NCBI RefSeq assembly: GCF_000471905.2
Contig: NW_006500356.1
Coordinates: 461,283-525,282, forward strand
Direction: 5' to 3'
DNA: 64,000 nt
DNA from: Amborella trichopoda
Lineage: Eukaryota > Streptophyta > Magnoliopsida > Amborellales > Amborellaceae
The translations under genes were made by a program, and so were the position numbers. The notes beneath the pieces were generated by a model, which saw nothing but the letters and a program-made list of their open reading frames with translations, had not been told where the DNA came from and did no database searches. Of the stretch, positions 35,901-46,285 are shown piece after piece (position 1 is the stretch's first letter; every line of letters begins with the position of its first letter).

Positions 35901-38900
35901 CCTTTTTTTAAGAAGCACTGGAACACCGAAAAAGCTTGTATTACAGTCAATTAAAACTTGTGCAGGTCACAGTATACACCTGATTCTAGCAAAATAATTG
36001 AGATCCACTCTTAAACCATAGCAAGTGCACATGGATTTAGGATGCAAGATGTGGTCCCGAGCAATAAAGTCGAGTTTTCAAACATTGACTCAAAAATAAA
36101 TTTCAAAATAAAATAGTGAGATTCAAATTCTTGATTATTAATATCTTAGAAGGAAAGAATTTCAATCACACCATGTCCAACACAATCATTGCTAAACATA
36201 TTAATGATGGAAATAGATGTCGGTTGACAGCAAGCATGCATATCAATTGGCTCTTGAACAATTGTACACAATTTGGAGACACCCTTAAACAAAGTGAACA
36301 AGTGCTGTCCAGTATTAGAGCCATCTCTCTCCCACTTCTTGAAATCTCTTACGAGGTTAACATGTGGAATAATAGATTTTGACAACAGTCCATAAGCATA
36401 GCCATCATGCTATAAATACATACATAATTTCTATAAATAAGGAAAAACACGAAGGAACCAAAGAACCTGTAACATAAAGTCGCAAGGCCTAAAATGAAAA
36501 CATAACATTGCATGAAGTATAATAACTCTTAGATGATTAGTACCCAAGCCAATTCAATAAAATACCAGAATGTAAGCAAAACTAAAGATTCTTTTCATGT
36601 TGTGAAAATGGATAAAAAAACATTATAGAATTAGAAATGCTTACGCATACAGTCTCTGAGCAATCCTCAGACAATAACTGCAGAATTGGTTGTATCAGCT
36701 TCCCAGCAAGAGATGTTCCCTCTTTCTTTACATTTGGGATGCCACCCAACCTTACAGTAGTAACAAAAACGAATATGGTTTAAGCAACTAAATTGCTCTA
36801 GTATATGAGAAATTGATGATTCATAATATCTAAAAGGAAACCACAATGGCTGCATAAAACCGTACTCCGCAAAGGGTTTCAATGAATATGACAAGCAAAG
36901 AATGTAGTCAATATTTGATGGTCATACCAAAACAGTATTCCCTTCAAAAGCAAATTATTACATTAATCATGTCAAAGCAACTTCCTTACGGAACCATTTA
37001 GAGCAGGACACATTATCCTGGTCTGTATCATCAGGCTTACCAAGTGGGAGTCACTTACAACTAATTCAACAGGAACCAGTTCACCTACAATTGATTAGGC
37101 AAAGGGTTTCAACGAAAATAAATTCTTTAGCACTCCAAATCTAATAAAATACATTCAGAACATGAAAATATTGTTTCAATTTCTTGAAATGAAATACAAA
37201 GAAATAAAAATACAAAGAAAAAAAAAAGAATTAACACCATGTTCATGAATTAAAAAACATATAAACTGGAATTGTAAGAAAAAACCTTGTGAACAGATCC
37301 AGTAAGGAAGCACATGCAGTCACTTTGATGAAATGAGAGCCTGATGCAGGCTGCATCAATAACAAGTAGACACCATGAGAATGATATACCTTCCATCTAA
37401 TACATTGTCTATTACTGTACTACAGATTAGATTTGATGTAGATAAACTAATAAATTCATTCAGCAAACAAAGTGAACATAATGAAGATCCAATTCAAACA
37501 TCCCTTGAGCTCTCAAAAGTGTGGACCATACTGATAAAAAAAAATTAAAGGAATCGGTGCCCAAAAGGCCCTAGGTCGCCAGACCTAGGGCTTTTGGGCA
37601 CCTAGGCGCTGGTCTGGCCTATTTTTGGAACACTGGCTATTGAAAATTGTATATCAGTTTTCAGTAAAATTCGAACAAAGAGAAGACATTATGTCTAGTT
37701 TATGTACAAAAAAGGTCAAAAGCTTTTATCTTTTGCTAGATATTTATAAATGAGTGCCGCCAATGCAAAACTACAATTTCAGACATCACTCCTTATTTTT
37801 AAGTCCAACCACCAACAGTAGTAAACACCCACTTGAAAGAGTTAATCCTATGTTTCTTAACATATTGGCACATGCGAACATTTCTATACTAAAATTTCCT
37901 GTACGCAAGCAACAACTTGGAGCGCAACCTTGACGAGATACAAAACTAAGAAAGAATATAATTTAAAGAAAAAAAAATCCCCCATCAAACTTGAGATAGC
38001 AGGCTACATTGCTAATCACATGTTAAAGCAGCTCCACAAAATTTCAATGATTTCACCTATGAGAGGAATGGAAATCATATTTTTCCTGATTTTAGTTACT
38101 CGTACACAAAGTGTTGTGGAAATAAGCAGTGTCTCATTAGGAAAGTTTGTCTGGACTGCAGCAAACCTAAGTTTAACCTCAAATCCATGTCTCTTGTACA
38201 TCTGTAATAACATACAACACATGCAAGAAAGCGAATGGAGAGCCATGATTTTTTTTTTTTTTGGGTAAATCAGTGAGGACGAAGAGCCCCTACCCGCTCT
38301 TTTTTTTTTGTACTCTCAAAAAAGGTTACATGTTGGAAGGTTACATATACAAGCATTACACAACCCTTTCTAGGGGCTTGTTGGCAAGGCCACGCAAAAT
38401 GAAAGGAGTTACAAAATCCAGGGGACGGGCCCGCAATACTGTGGCTTCAGCCATAAATGCTGTGCTCTTTGCCTGGCAATCAGCAGCAATGTTCACCTCC
38501 CGGAAGGCATGTGATCTCTTCCACTGGCGCTCAGTGAAGGAGACGAGCTTTGACCTGCCGCTGGTGTAAATTAAGAGACAATAGATACTAGAAAGGAATG
38601 GTACTCCCTCCTCTGGATGTCCATGCTCATACAAGAAGTTCATGTGCGTGTGTTGATGTGAGTAGTTAATGGTGCAGACACTACAATTTATTATCACATC
38701 TACAAACTATACCAATCTATTGTGCACCATCAGAAGCCAGTAAATAAGAAAACTGCACTCATCCTGACAAGCAAATAGATTATGTTGGAACTTTCGTGAG
38801 ACAATAAACTATTATATTTTGAATCTGGATTCGCATAAAAATGGTTCTTTTAAGGCCCTTTGAAATTTAGAATAGAAAAGGACCCTACAACATTTGATTC

Positions 38901-40573
38901 CCACCACGTTTAATATCAAATTTACAAACAATTCTTTTAGGACTCCATCCACATACAAAAACTTTTGCATTAAATTGCATATTTTACAAGTCATGTATAT
39001 TTACTCATTTCAAAGCTAGATATACATATATGGCACCAAGGCAAGTGAAACTTTTATATAAATGCTTTTCAATCTTCAAATGATGAATACACACCTTCTA
39101 TTCCAATTAGTAGGCCAAGTCCAATCAATATCTATTAACTTAAAATGACAGAAAGGCAGGAGAGAACCAAGGGGAAAGTTGAGAGTTACAACCTTCAAGT
39201 GTACAAGAAGCCTTTGAAACCAATTAGAGTACGACGCCACGAAACGATCCAAACTGCATTCTTGGATTGTTAGGCCTAGCAAGCAAACACCTGCCCAACA
39301 CTTGTCAGGCTACAATTTATAATGGAAGAAGTCAGTTTGTCAGTTTCGACATAAAGAAATCAAATAATGAGGAATTGAACTTGAAGAATTTCAAAGACAA
39401 CCAAATAATATTGAATCATAAATTTCAAAGAAGCTCACTCCCAAAAGCAGGAAAAAAAAAAAAAGGAAGCAAATTCTTCAAGAAAAGGAGCACATAAAGT
39501 AATTACTTGCGGCATGAGATAACAGGGGAAAAAGGTATACAATGATTGCTAGCTAGGTCGTTGTTGTTTGTCAAATCATACAAGATAAAGAAAACATGAA
39601 GAAACATATCAAAGTTTCTCATTTGGAGGGATGCTAATTTTTATGATTAAAAGGAATTAAAATCATAAACTGAATCAGTAGGAAAAGTAAGTGAAGTGTT
39701 TACCCCAACTAGGACAAGGAAAGGCAACAACCATAACATATCTAAACAATTCAAACATGTCACATAGTATTAGGCTCCACTTTGTGGCTTGATATAGCAG
39801 TGTTAAATGTGTTTATTATAATGAAAACCTAGGTAATTCCTTCAAGTGTCTAACAGTTACAATGTTTTTTTTTTTTTAATTAATCCAGCATCATGCATAA
39901 GCTGACCGAGAGTTGCAAAATCAGTCTAACAAGCCTGAAATGATGCAATACTATGCAGACTCCGACATTAAAACGAAAAATAAGCAAAAAGTACAGTGTA
40001 CAAGAAATGGAGGTACTGAGCATGCCTTTTCTTGATAATTTTCAGTTCAAATAACGAAAGAACTCAATCATTCAGGGAGAAAGAAATAATGGATTTGCAT
40101 TATATAGCCAGCAGATGCATAGTGTATATAACTATATATTCTAGCTCAGACAATTACATCACTAATGAAAAAATTGTATAAAAAAAGACTGTATTGTAAT
40201 TTTTTACTTATAAAATGTAAGGTGACTACGATTTCAACGAATAAAACCATATATTCTTCCAAAAGCAAAAAAAGAAAGGAATGAGTTGTAATAAATACAG
40301 ACATACCATTTCGCTTGAGGCCAATGATAATAAGCGCTCAATCCATGAGTCCACCGCGCTCTTCCAGTCATTGAAATTAGATTTATCGACCTTTACAGGA
40401 TAAGTTTCTGATAATAACTTATGGAGTTTGATACAAGAGACGACATTAGACAGCTCCAAAGGGCTTGACAATGGCCGCTTCTCATCAGGCACCCTATCCG
40501 CCATTAAAGACCTTAACAAACGAGGCCTTAGCCTAATGTCATACATATTGTGCAAGTACTCAAAATCCGCCAT
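26079..40573 (-). CDS. PELP1/RIX1-like pre-rRNA processing protein
   Basis: Thirteen minus-strand exons: 40573-40307, 39309-39193, 37350-37286, 36750-36645, 34836-34765, 31889-31830, 31568-31439, 30646-30459, 30299-30115, 29366-29239, 27974-27697, 27218-26975 and 26818-26079. They give 859 residues, with all junction phases consistent. The start is the ATG at 40573 (MADFEYLH). Recognisable family segments are PDKCWAGVCLLGLTIQECS (exon 2), LLCTLITFFPSSIH (exon 5), VPPGKDPPPPLGG (exon 8) and LIHPRALPLSS (exon 13). Human PELP1 and yeast Rix1 belong to a nuclear complex that matures pre-60S ribosomes; I infer the same role here. Residues 712-831 form acidic repeats, and the end is Asp/Glu/Pro-rich. 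Intron 7 appears to use a GC donor. The family name is firm; exact splice sites are my reading. Confidence 0.88.
26166..26525 (-). repeat. acidic tandem repeat coding region in the PELP1/RIX1-like gene
   Basis: About five or six degenerate units of 18-23 residues in exon 13 (protein residues about 712-831). Each has a form of GVFDKEMEN followed by a charged stretch and KVF; two of them read EPGVFDKEMEK and RTGIFDKEMEN. They are rich in Glu, Asp and Lys and probably disordered. The antisense open frames over this stretch are by-products of the repeat composition. Confidence 0.75.
26941..26970. repeat. (GA)n microsatellite beside a donor site
   Basis: On the coding (minus) strand the exon 12 donor GTGATC (26974-26969) runs straight into a CT repeat of about fourteen units. 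The intron is only 156 bp, so the repeat makes up almost a fifth of it. Confidence 0.85.
27975..29238. other. intron 10 of the PELP1/RIX1-like gene, nothing firm
   Basis: No coding sequence is missing, because exons 10 and 11 join in frame. GAGGGAGTAG (28693-28702) and CTACTCCCTCCC (about 28784-28795) look like facing ends of Stowaway-type MITEs, but no full element could be outlined. Confidence 0.35.
30690..30750. repeat. GT/GGGT-rich minisatellite
   Basis: Repeats of GTGTGGGTGTCG-type words lie in intron 7 of the PELP1/RIX1-like gene, about 45 bp upstream of exon 8 on the coding strand. Confidence 0.6.
30937..30987 (-). mobile_element. 51-bp LINE 3' stub with an (ATC)n tail
   Basis: The plus strand reads a run of ATC triplets followed by AAATCCTTTTCCCAACTATT and GAGGTCGGCTAT. 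This is the 3' terminus of the same LINE family in minus orientation. The flanks GAATAGATGCCC (30925-30936) and GAACAGATGCCC (30988-30999) match at 11 of 12 positions. It lies in intron 7 of the PELP1/RIX1-like gene. Confidence 0.7.
31890..33837. other. intron 5 of the PELP1/RIX1-like gene, right end: nothing recognised
   Basis: AT-rich intron DNA. The open frames here, such as the one at 32984-33322, show no family resemblance, and no exon is needed between exons 5 and 6 to match the family. Confidence 0.45.
33838..34275. repeat. 219-bp tandem duplication
   Basis: 33838-34056 and 34057 to about 34275 are nearly identical; both begin AGATTTGAAGAATTATTGC and contain TGATGGGCTGTTTGC. Few differences are visible, so the duplication is recent. 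It lies in intron 5 of the PELP1/RIX1-like gene. Confidence 0.85.
35153..35532. mobile_element. candidate solo LTR, 380 bp
   Basis: It begins TGTTATGGG and ends CTTAACA, so the 5-bp inverted ends TGTTA...TAACA fit an LTR. A TATA-like GTATATATAGGGC lies at about 35419-35431, in plus orientation. Short internal repeats of GCTCATGCC occur. No coding interior follows, and the flanks ACAAG and CAAAT do not form a clear 5-bp duplication. It lies in intron 4 of the PELP1/RIX1-like gene. Confidence 0.5.
37556..37602. repeat. foldback (hairpin) sequence
   Basis: The arm at 37556-37577 (GGTGCCCAAAAGGCCC then TAGGTC) is the reverse complement of 37582-37602, with one extra G and a 4-base loop. It lies in intron 2 of the PELP1/RIX1-like gene. 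The downstream text ends in ...GGAACACTGG, similar to an hAT end, so it may be part of a foldback MITE. Confidence 0.7.
38239..38589 (-). mobile_element. 5'-truncated L1-type LINE with RNase H remnant
   Basis: On the minus strand, 38570-38356 encodes an RNase H C-terminal segment (AFREVNIAADCQAKSTAFMA). This is followed by a 3' untranslated region and a poly-A tail, seen as poly-T at 38249-38262. The flanks AGAAAGCGAATGG (38226-38238) and AGAAAGGAATGG (38590-38601) differ by one base insertion and may be the target duplication. It is in intron 2 of the PELP1/RIX1-like gene. Confidence 0.6.
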
Positions 40574-40655
40574 TCTTTTTTCAAATTTAGGTATTGACAA
40601 GGGCAGAATACACTCTAAATAACAAGCTTTAAGCTTTCTCAGGACCTAAAATCCA

Positions 40656-40664
40656 AAACCCTAA
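40656..40664 (+). promoter_or_regulatory. telo-box upstream of the PELP1/RIX1-like gene
   Basis: AAACCCTAA lies 83 bp upstream of the ATG at 40573. Telo-boxes are common near the transcription start of plant genes for ribosomal proteins and ribosome assembly, which fits the assigned role of this gene. Confidence 0.6.
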
Positions 40665-40787
40665 TTACCCGACAAAAATTGTGCTAAACAAAGGATATAT
40701 AATTAGAGAAATAACTCGTATTAACTTCTTTTGCGAAGGCTGTCTCTTCCCTTCTGTGAGCAGTGAACGTAGTTCACGAGTGAAGGA

Positions 40788-40793
40788 GGCCCA
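40788..40793 (-). promoter_or_regulatory. site II motif upstream of the PELP1/RIX1-like gene
   Basis: On the coding strand this reads TGGGCC, about 215 bp upstream of the ATG. Site II (TGGGCC/T) together with a telo-box is a known pairing in plant ribosome-related promoters. A six-base match alone is weak; the pairing makes it more credible. Confidence 0.45.
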
Positions 40794-40967
40794 AGAGTCG
40801 TCTTCGAATAATGTGACGCGAGGATGTTGGCAGGGATGCTGGTCGTTAACACTATCTCACTATAGAGAGAGTTAGCGTGTGTGACCTAAATGGAGCAAGA
40901 ACCTAATATAAAAATAAACGAAAAAGGTTTTAAAGTCCGTTTTGGTTTTCATTATGAAAAGGCAAAA

Positions 40968-40972
<5 letters not shown>

Positions 40973-41020
<48 letters not shown>
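40973..41020. repeat. (AT)n microsatellite
   Basis: About 24 AT units, close to the assembly gap at 41050. Confidence 0.95.
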
Positions 41021-41049
41021 TATTATTATTTACTTTGTTACGTTGTCGT

Positions 41050-41242
41050 NNNNNNNNNNNNNNNNNNNNNNNNNNNNNNNNNNNNNNNNNNNNNNNNNNN
41101 NNNNNNNNNNNNNNNNNNNNNNNNNNNNNNNNNNNNNNNNNNNNNNNNNNNNNNNNNNNNNNNNNNNNNNNNNNNNNNNNNNNNNNNNNNNNNNNNNNNN
41201 NNNNNNNNNNNNNNNNNNNNNNNNNNNNNNNNNNNNNNNNNN
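41050..41242. other. assembly gap (193 N)
   Basis: Unknown bases. They probably hide the outer left end of the Mutator-like element that follows, including its target duplication. Open frames that cross the N run are artefacts. Confidence 0.95.
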
Positions 41243-41334
41243 TTTGCGGTTGCACCTAAGAGTTTTCGTTATTATTCATTTATCCGTTTTTTATCTTTTA
41301 TTAACTCATTTTTTTTTAAAAATACTTTTACCCT

Positions 41335-41446
41335 TTTTCGGATGTTCTACATCCGAAAACATGATTTAGAAAAAACGTTCACTTTTCAATTTTCAGATAT
41401 TGAACATCCGAAAATTTGGGATTTTCAGATGTTAAACATCCAAAAA
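41335..41446. repeat. palindrome cluster, left end of the Mutator-like element (3 copies)
   Basis: Copies at 41335-41359, 41390-41414 and 41422-41446. The consensus arm is TTTTCGGATGTT, then one centre base, then the complementary arm. The first copy is near-perfect; the others have one to three mismatched pairs. Confidence 0.85.
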
Positions 41447-42979
41447 GAGCGGGACAGTGAGTAAACTTTTTCCGCCTTATTTTCTGCACTTTTTTCATTC
41501 TTTCACAATGCATCTGCATTTTTCTCATTTTTGATAGTGTGATTGACATGTGTGCCTTATTAGTAAAGAATAGCAGTTAGTTTTTATATTTTGATTTTTC
41601 AATAGTGTACATCTTTGGCGGATGCCATTTTTTGGATTTTGAAGCAATTTCACATTGTAAAGGTATGTGAGTTGATTCTTTATTTAGATTGCCACCTGAA
41701 TTTTGGTTAGGGGTTATACTCAAGCATACTAATTATTTGTTGTGATTTTAGTATATATTGAATTAATTAGTGGCTCCATTGTGATTGAATTAGATATTTA
41801 AAATTTGGGGGTTTTGAGAACTTGGAATTTTGGGGTCTCTGTATAATTATAAATTACTTAAATTTGGGGGTTTATACTCATAGATAGTCTTAAGCACAGA
41901 TTTGTGTTAGATTTATTGATATTTTAGTAAATTGTTGATTTTTGTAGTTGATAGATTGAGTAGCTTAAAAAATAAAATTTGTATGTGATTTATGATTCAA
42001 GTACATATTTACTTTGAATATTTTGCAAAGTATTTAATGAGTGAATTTATTTGAATTATGATTTATGATTTAAGTAACAATGACTACATTATTTGAATAT
42101 TTTGGATTTAATCTATTGCTTGTATTATAAGTAGCATTGTTCTCTGTTATTGTTTGAAATTATTGCTTGAAGAATTTTTTCTTTTATGATGGAGCCGTTT
42201 GTCTGTCGATAAATCAATTTCTTTAGTTTTTTATTGAACTGCATGGTTTTTTAATGGATTGGTTACTGAGCTAACATGAATTCTTTGTTTTTCATAGAAT
42301 GATTTAGTTGCTTATGAAAGTTGGATTCTTGTCTTTACAATGAAATCATCTGTTGTTTATCAATGTTGAATTCCGTTGAAATAATTTTGTTACTCATTAA
42401 AGTTGAATTCTTTAGTTTTTTTGTCGATGATGGTTACTTGGAAGGGGAATGCTGTGTTTTTTTTTTTTTATTCATCTAGGTTTTTGTTATTGTTTAACTG
42501 AGGTCCATTGAATTGGACTCAGTGTAGTATTTCACGTGGTTTTGAATTTATTACTAATAAAAGAAGTAGATGAGGATTGTGCATATCTGGTTAATTAAGG
42601 GGTTTGTATAGTAGTTCTTCAAGTAGAGATCTTAAATTGGATTTAAGAACTGAATAGGGGACTGTTATTTCGTTGTAGCTAATTATGGAAGTTGTTTAGT
42701 GGTTTTTGAATAACCCTTTGAATTCTTCTTAGTTGTCTGTTTGACTCAAATAATCAATTCTTTATTTGGCCACCATATTCAATGATTGATTTCGATTTCA
42801 AGTATACGATCCTTAGTTGTACTAGCATAGTAATTTCATTTTAGCATTGTCCTTCTTTCATCAATGGATTGTAGCAATGTTCTTCTTCATCAATAGTATG
42901 TCATTATTGTTTTTTGTTATCTAGTTAATTTTTACATGTGTAACCTTGTGATTAACATGGTGACCATTTGGAATTTCAG
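41447..42979. other. left interior of the Mutator-like element, non-coding
   Basis: A T-rich stretch between the left palindromes and the first recognisable plant-mobile-domain codons. It probably holds the promoter, leader and a 5' intron of that gene; the TTTCAG at 42974-42979 is a plausible acceptor. Confidence 0.4.
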
Positions 42980-42984
42980 TGAAT

Positions 42985-45087
42985 ATGGATCGTTTACATC
43001 CCAATGGAGGATATCCAGGAGGTCCTCAGGACCCTAGTTTGTTACAACTTCATCCAGAACATTGCTCATATTAAATACGGGAATGACAAATACGTGAATA
43101 TATTGATCTTCCCATTCTATTTATTTATTAATTTTCAATAAATGGTAGTCTGGTTCAAACATCCTATGGAAAGTACATGTATATATATTGATTCTAATAT
43201 GTTGTTTATTTGTTGTATTTCAGGAGAAAGAAGAAATTAGAATTGATGAGAAGAGTTATCAATTTAATGCATGGAAATTAACAAGAGAACAAGTTCAGTT
43301 AGTTCATGCTTCTGGGTTGGGTCCGTTGGCTATCATTCAGCCAAGCCGAAATTGGTCATTCTTTGCTCGCAGCTAATATAGAGAGGTGACGTTTTGAGAC
43401 CAACACCTTTCATTTCAACATTCATATTAGTGAGATGACACCAACACTTTTTGATGTATACGAGATATTAGGACTGGATGTGGATGGCGACCCAATCACA
43501 TGTCGTTCTATCAAGGACCTGCGAAAGTTTATAGAAGATAATTTGGGTATAGTCCTTGATGGCAACTTGGCAAGCCTGAGGCATACATAGCTGACGGTAA
43601 ATTTTAGGGAATTGCCACCTGATGCAACCGCAGTTCAAGTTTATAGATATACTCGAGCATATCTATTCTTCCTCATCAGTGTAACCATATTCACTGATGC
43701 ATTTAGTTTCAACAGTGCCAACAAGGTACCTACAGTTTTTCGAAGATATTGAGGGTGCCAGCACATATGTTTGGGGTGCTGCAGCCCTTGCAGTCCTCTA
43801 TTGCTCACTTGAAAAAGCTTGCACTTTCAAGCGAAGACAATTTAGTGTATCAGCCACTCTCATGCAGGTAACCATTGGTTTTGGTATATGACATAAGCGT
43901 AATAGTTTAGACTGCTTTCTTAATATATTTAATATTTATCATACTCAATTTATTGTAGTGCTGGTCATATGAGCATATTATGCATATGAGGCCCATACCG
44001 CATAGTATCCCCCCAAATATGCCTAAGGCCAAAGATGGGAGCCATCGAAGAAATATCATGGCAATCCACATAACTAAATGCCCCCCATGAGACAATAAAT
44101 TGATAACCTCTAACCTAATGAGGTTATTATATAATTTGATATTGATTTCTTTCAATAATATTTAAGTATTTGTAATTATTTTTATTGACTAATTACATAT
44201 CATATAACAAGTAATCTGGAATCCCTATTTCAACCATGATGAGGTCATTTCAGATGATAGGCAGCAGGCATTTCAAACTGCAATGTGTCCTACAACTTTG
44301 ATATTTGATGATATTAATCAGTCGTACATGCCAGATCGAGTATGCCGGTAATTTGGAGCAAAACAGGGTATTTCAAGGAATCCCTTGGTTGTTAGTAAGA
44401 GGGCAAGCAGACAAGTTAGACAGCGAGACTGGTGAAACATCAATGCAGATAAAACCGCTGACTGGTTGTCTCGCCATGACCGCATTATGCCTTATATTCA
44501 ATAAGATACTGACAATGAGTTGCCCTCAGAGGAGTATAAGGTGTGGTACAATTGGTGTCCTGTCCTTTGATACATAATGTCGTTAACCCACCCAAAGACA
44601 TATTGCAACCTCATATCCATGAAGAAGAAGAGTGGTTCGTGCTCATGAACCACATTACATAATGAGATCTCGAGGTTATGAGGACCAGTTGGTACGTTTA
44701 TATTGACCTATAAATTCTTATAGTATTTTATGTATCCATTAGTTCTATTCAATTGTTTAAATATGCTAATTATGTAATCCTGTTGTGCAGGTTAGTGCAG
44801 TTAAAGCATCTATAGTCATGTTAGCAAAAGCACTTACACTTAGACAGAAGTGGTACCTTGAAGTTTTTATTCGCGTTAACAATGCGTTTGAAATGTTATC
44901 TAAATTTGTTCCTGTGGATATGAGTGACGTAGAAGCCAAGATAGAGCATTTACAAGGTCAATATAATGATGAAGTTGTACCTGAAGAGGGAGGAGATGAT
45001 GGAGTGGGTCAAAGTAGTCGGGTTGTAGATGATCTAGCTCCCTCCACACAACATGCAGTTGAGGAACCCAGAAAATATAACACGTGA
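42985..45087 (+). pseudogene. plant mobile domain (MAIN-like) gene, decayed
   Basis: An ATG at 42985 opens MDRLHPNGGYPGGPQDPSLL, close to the start of transposon-borne plant mobile domain proteins. An exon near 43212-43376 reads LTREQVQLVHASGLGPLA. Further domain text follows in mixed frames: MTPTLFDVYEILGLDVDGDP (43430-43495), GASTYVWGAAALAVLY (43752-43799), IFDDINQSYMPDR (about 44300-44340) and DWLSRHDRIMPY (about 44455-44490). A last open segment, 44785-45087, ends with TGA. In-frame stops and shifts between these pieces mean it is not functional. Host PMD proteins such as MAIN act in silencing and meristem maintenance; the role of transposon-borne forms is not established. Intron positions are uncertain. 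Confidence 0.75.
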
Positions 45088-45741
45088 AATAAACAGTATT
45101 AGCTTAAGAGAAGGCGAGGGGTGTAATGGGTCATTCTGAGGATCCCAATTTGTATTGGTCATTTTGTAATGTATTGGTCATTTTGACATACCCAGCTCTG
45201 GGCTCTCTTTATTATATTATAAGATGGTGTTTTTAGATGGTTATGTTTGACATGAGTCTCGAATTGATCCACCCTAAGTATATAGAGCTAGCATATTTTT
45301 TATGAAAAGTTATAGTATATGTATTATTACTACTCATTAAATATATTGCAGAATCTTCAATATCACTCTTGCTATCAATGTGTGCTTGTTGTGCTTATGT
45401 GCCAATATCGGTCATCCTTTCTTTCTCTTCATTTTTGGTTGCTACATGGGGCATCTTGAGAAGACTTGGAGTCTAGGTGAAATTTGATCGTTAGTGGTTG
45501 CATATGTGTATAGGGTTTAGCATCATATTACTGCTTAGAGCTATCCAGTATACATTCAATATAAGATTAATGGGATTTATTAATTTAACATTATTTACAT
45601 TACTTCTTGTGATTGATGGTGGTGAAAATAACAGCTACAGTGCATCCAAAATCATATAATCAGCAATGGACACAATATGAAATCAATGAAACAACATGCA
45701 ATGAATGTTGGTTCAATCACCATGAATGTTGGTGCAATGAG

Positions 45742-45921
45742 TTTTCGGATGTTTAACATCCGAAAATATGATGTTCAACATCCGAAAATATTACTTTTTT
45801 GGATGTTGAACATCCAAAAACTCATTGTGAAAATCCAGGAGATTCCTAGATTTTGACAGTACCATTTTCGGATGTTGAACATCCGAAAATATCTCAATTT
45901 CGGATGTTGAACATCCGAAAT
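45742..45921. repeat. palindrome cluster between the convergent genes (5 copies)
   Basis: Copies at 45742-45766, about 45764-45788 (one arm shortened), 45796-45820, 45865-45889 and 45897-45921. The fourth is perfect apart from its centre base. The third has TTTTTGG in one arm and CCAAAAA in the other, and the fifth begins ATTTCGG and ends CCGAAAT. In both of these, each arm changed to stay complementary. The cluster lies after the end of the mobile domain gene and before the 3' end of the transposase gene. Confidence 0.85.
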
Positions 45922-46285
45922 TGTTTAGACATCACATTAATCATGGACATCATGATGCGTTGACATGATAAAAAAATGGACATCATTTCTGGATGCATGG
46001 ACATGAGAATAACTCTTCGAGATGTATGGATATGAATTTTATTTTCTTAGACTTTAATTTTATTTTAAGGCTATCACAAAGGTTTCCAATATTGAAATTA
46101 TCTATCTCGACACAAAAGCTTGGCAAACTCATCCATTAGAAGATTTATGACAACAAAGAATTCTGATTGCACTAACACAATTTTGACAACAAAAACACAA
46201 TATTCACTCAATTCATTAATTCATGAAAATCATAATTCCATACAAGAATACAATATTAATATCAAGTTCACTCTATCGGTTCTCT

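Noticed and set aside
38016..38246. Possible extra exon of the PELP1/RIX1-like gene (an AG acceptor followed by an open frame)
   Set aside because: Exons 2 and 3 join in frame to give the family sequence with no missing segment, and the frame there has no family match.
40574..40600. Upstream TTG start for the PELP1/RIX1-like protein
   Set aside because: A non-ATG start is not expected, and the ATG at 40573 gives the family's usual N-terminus.
40890..41369. Long open frames crossing the N run
   Set aside because: They consist mostly of undetermined bases next to an AT repeat.
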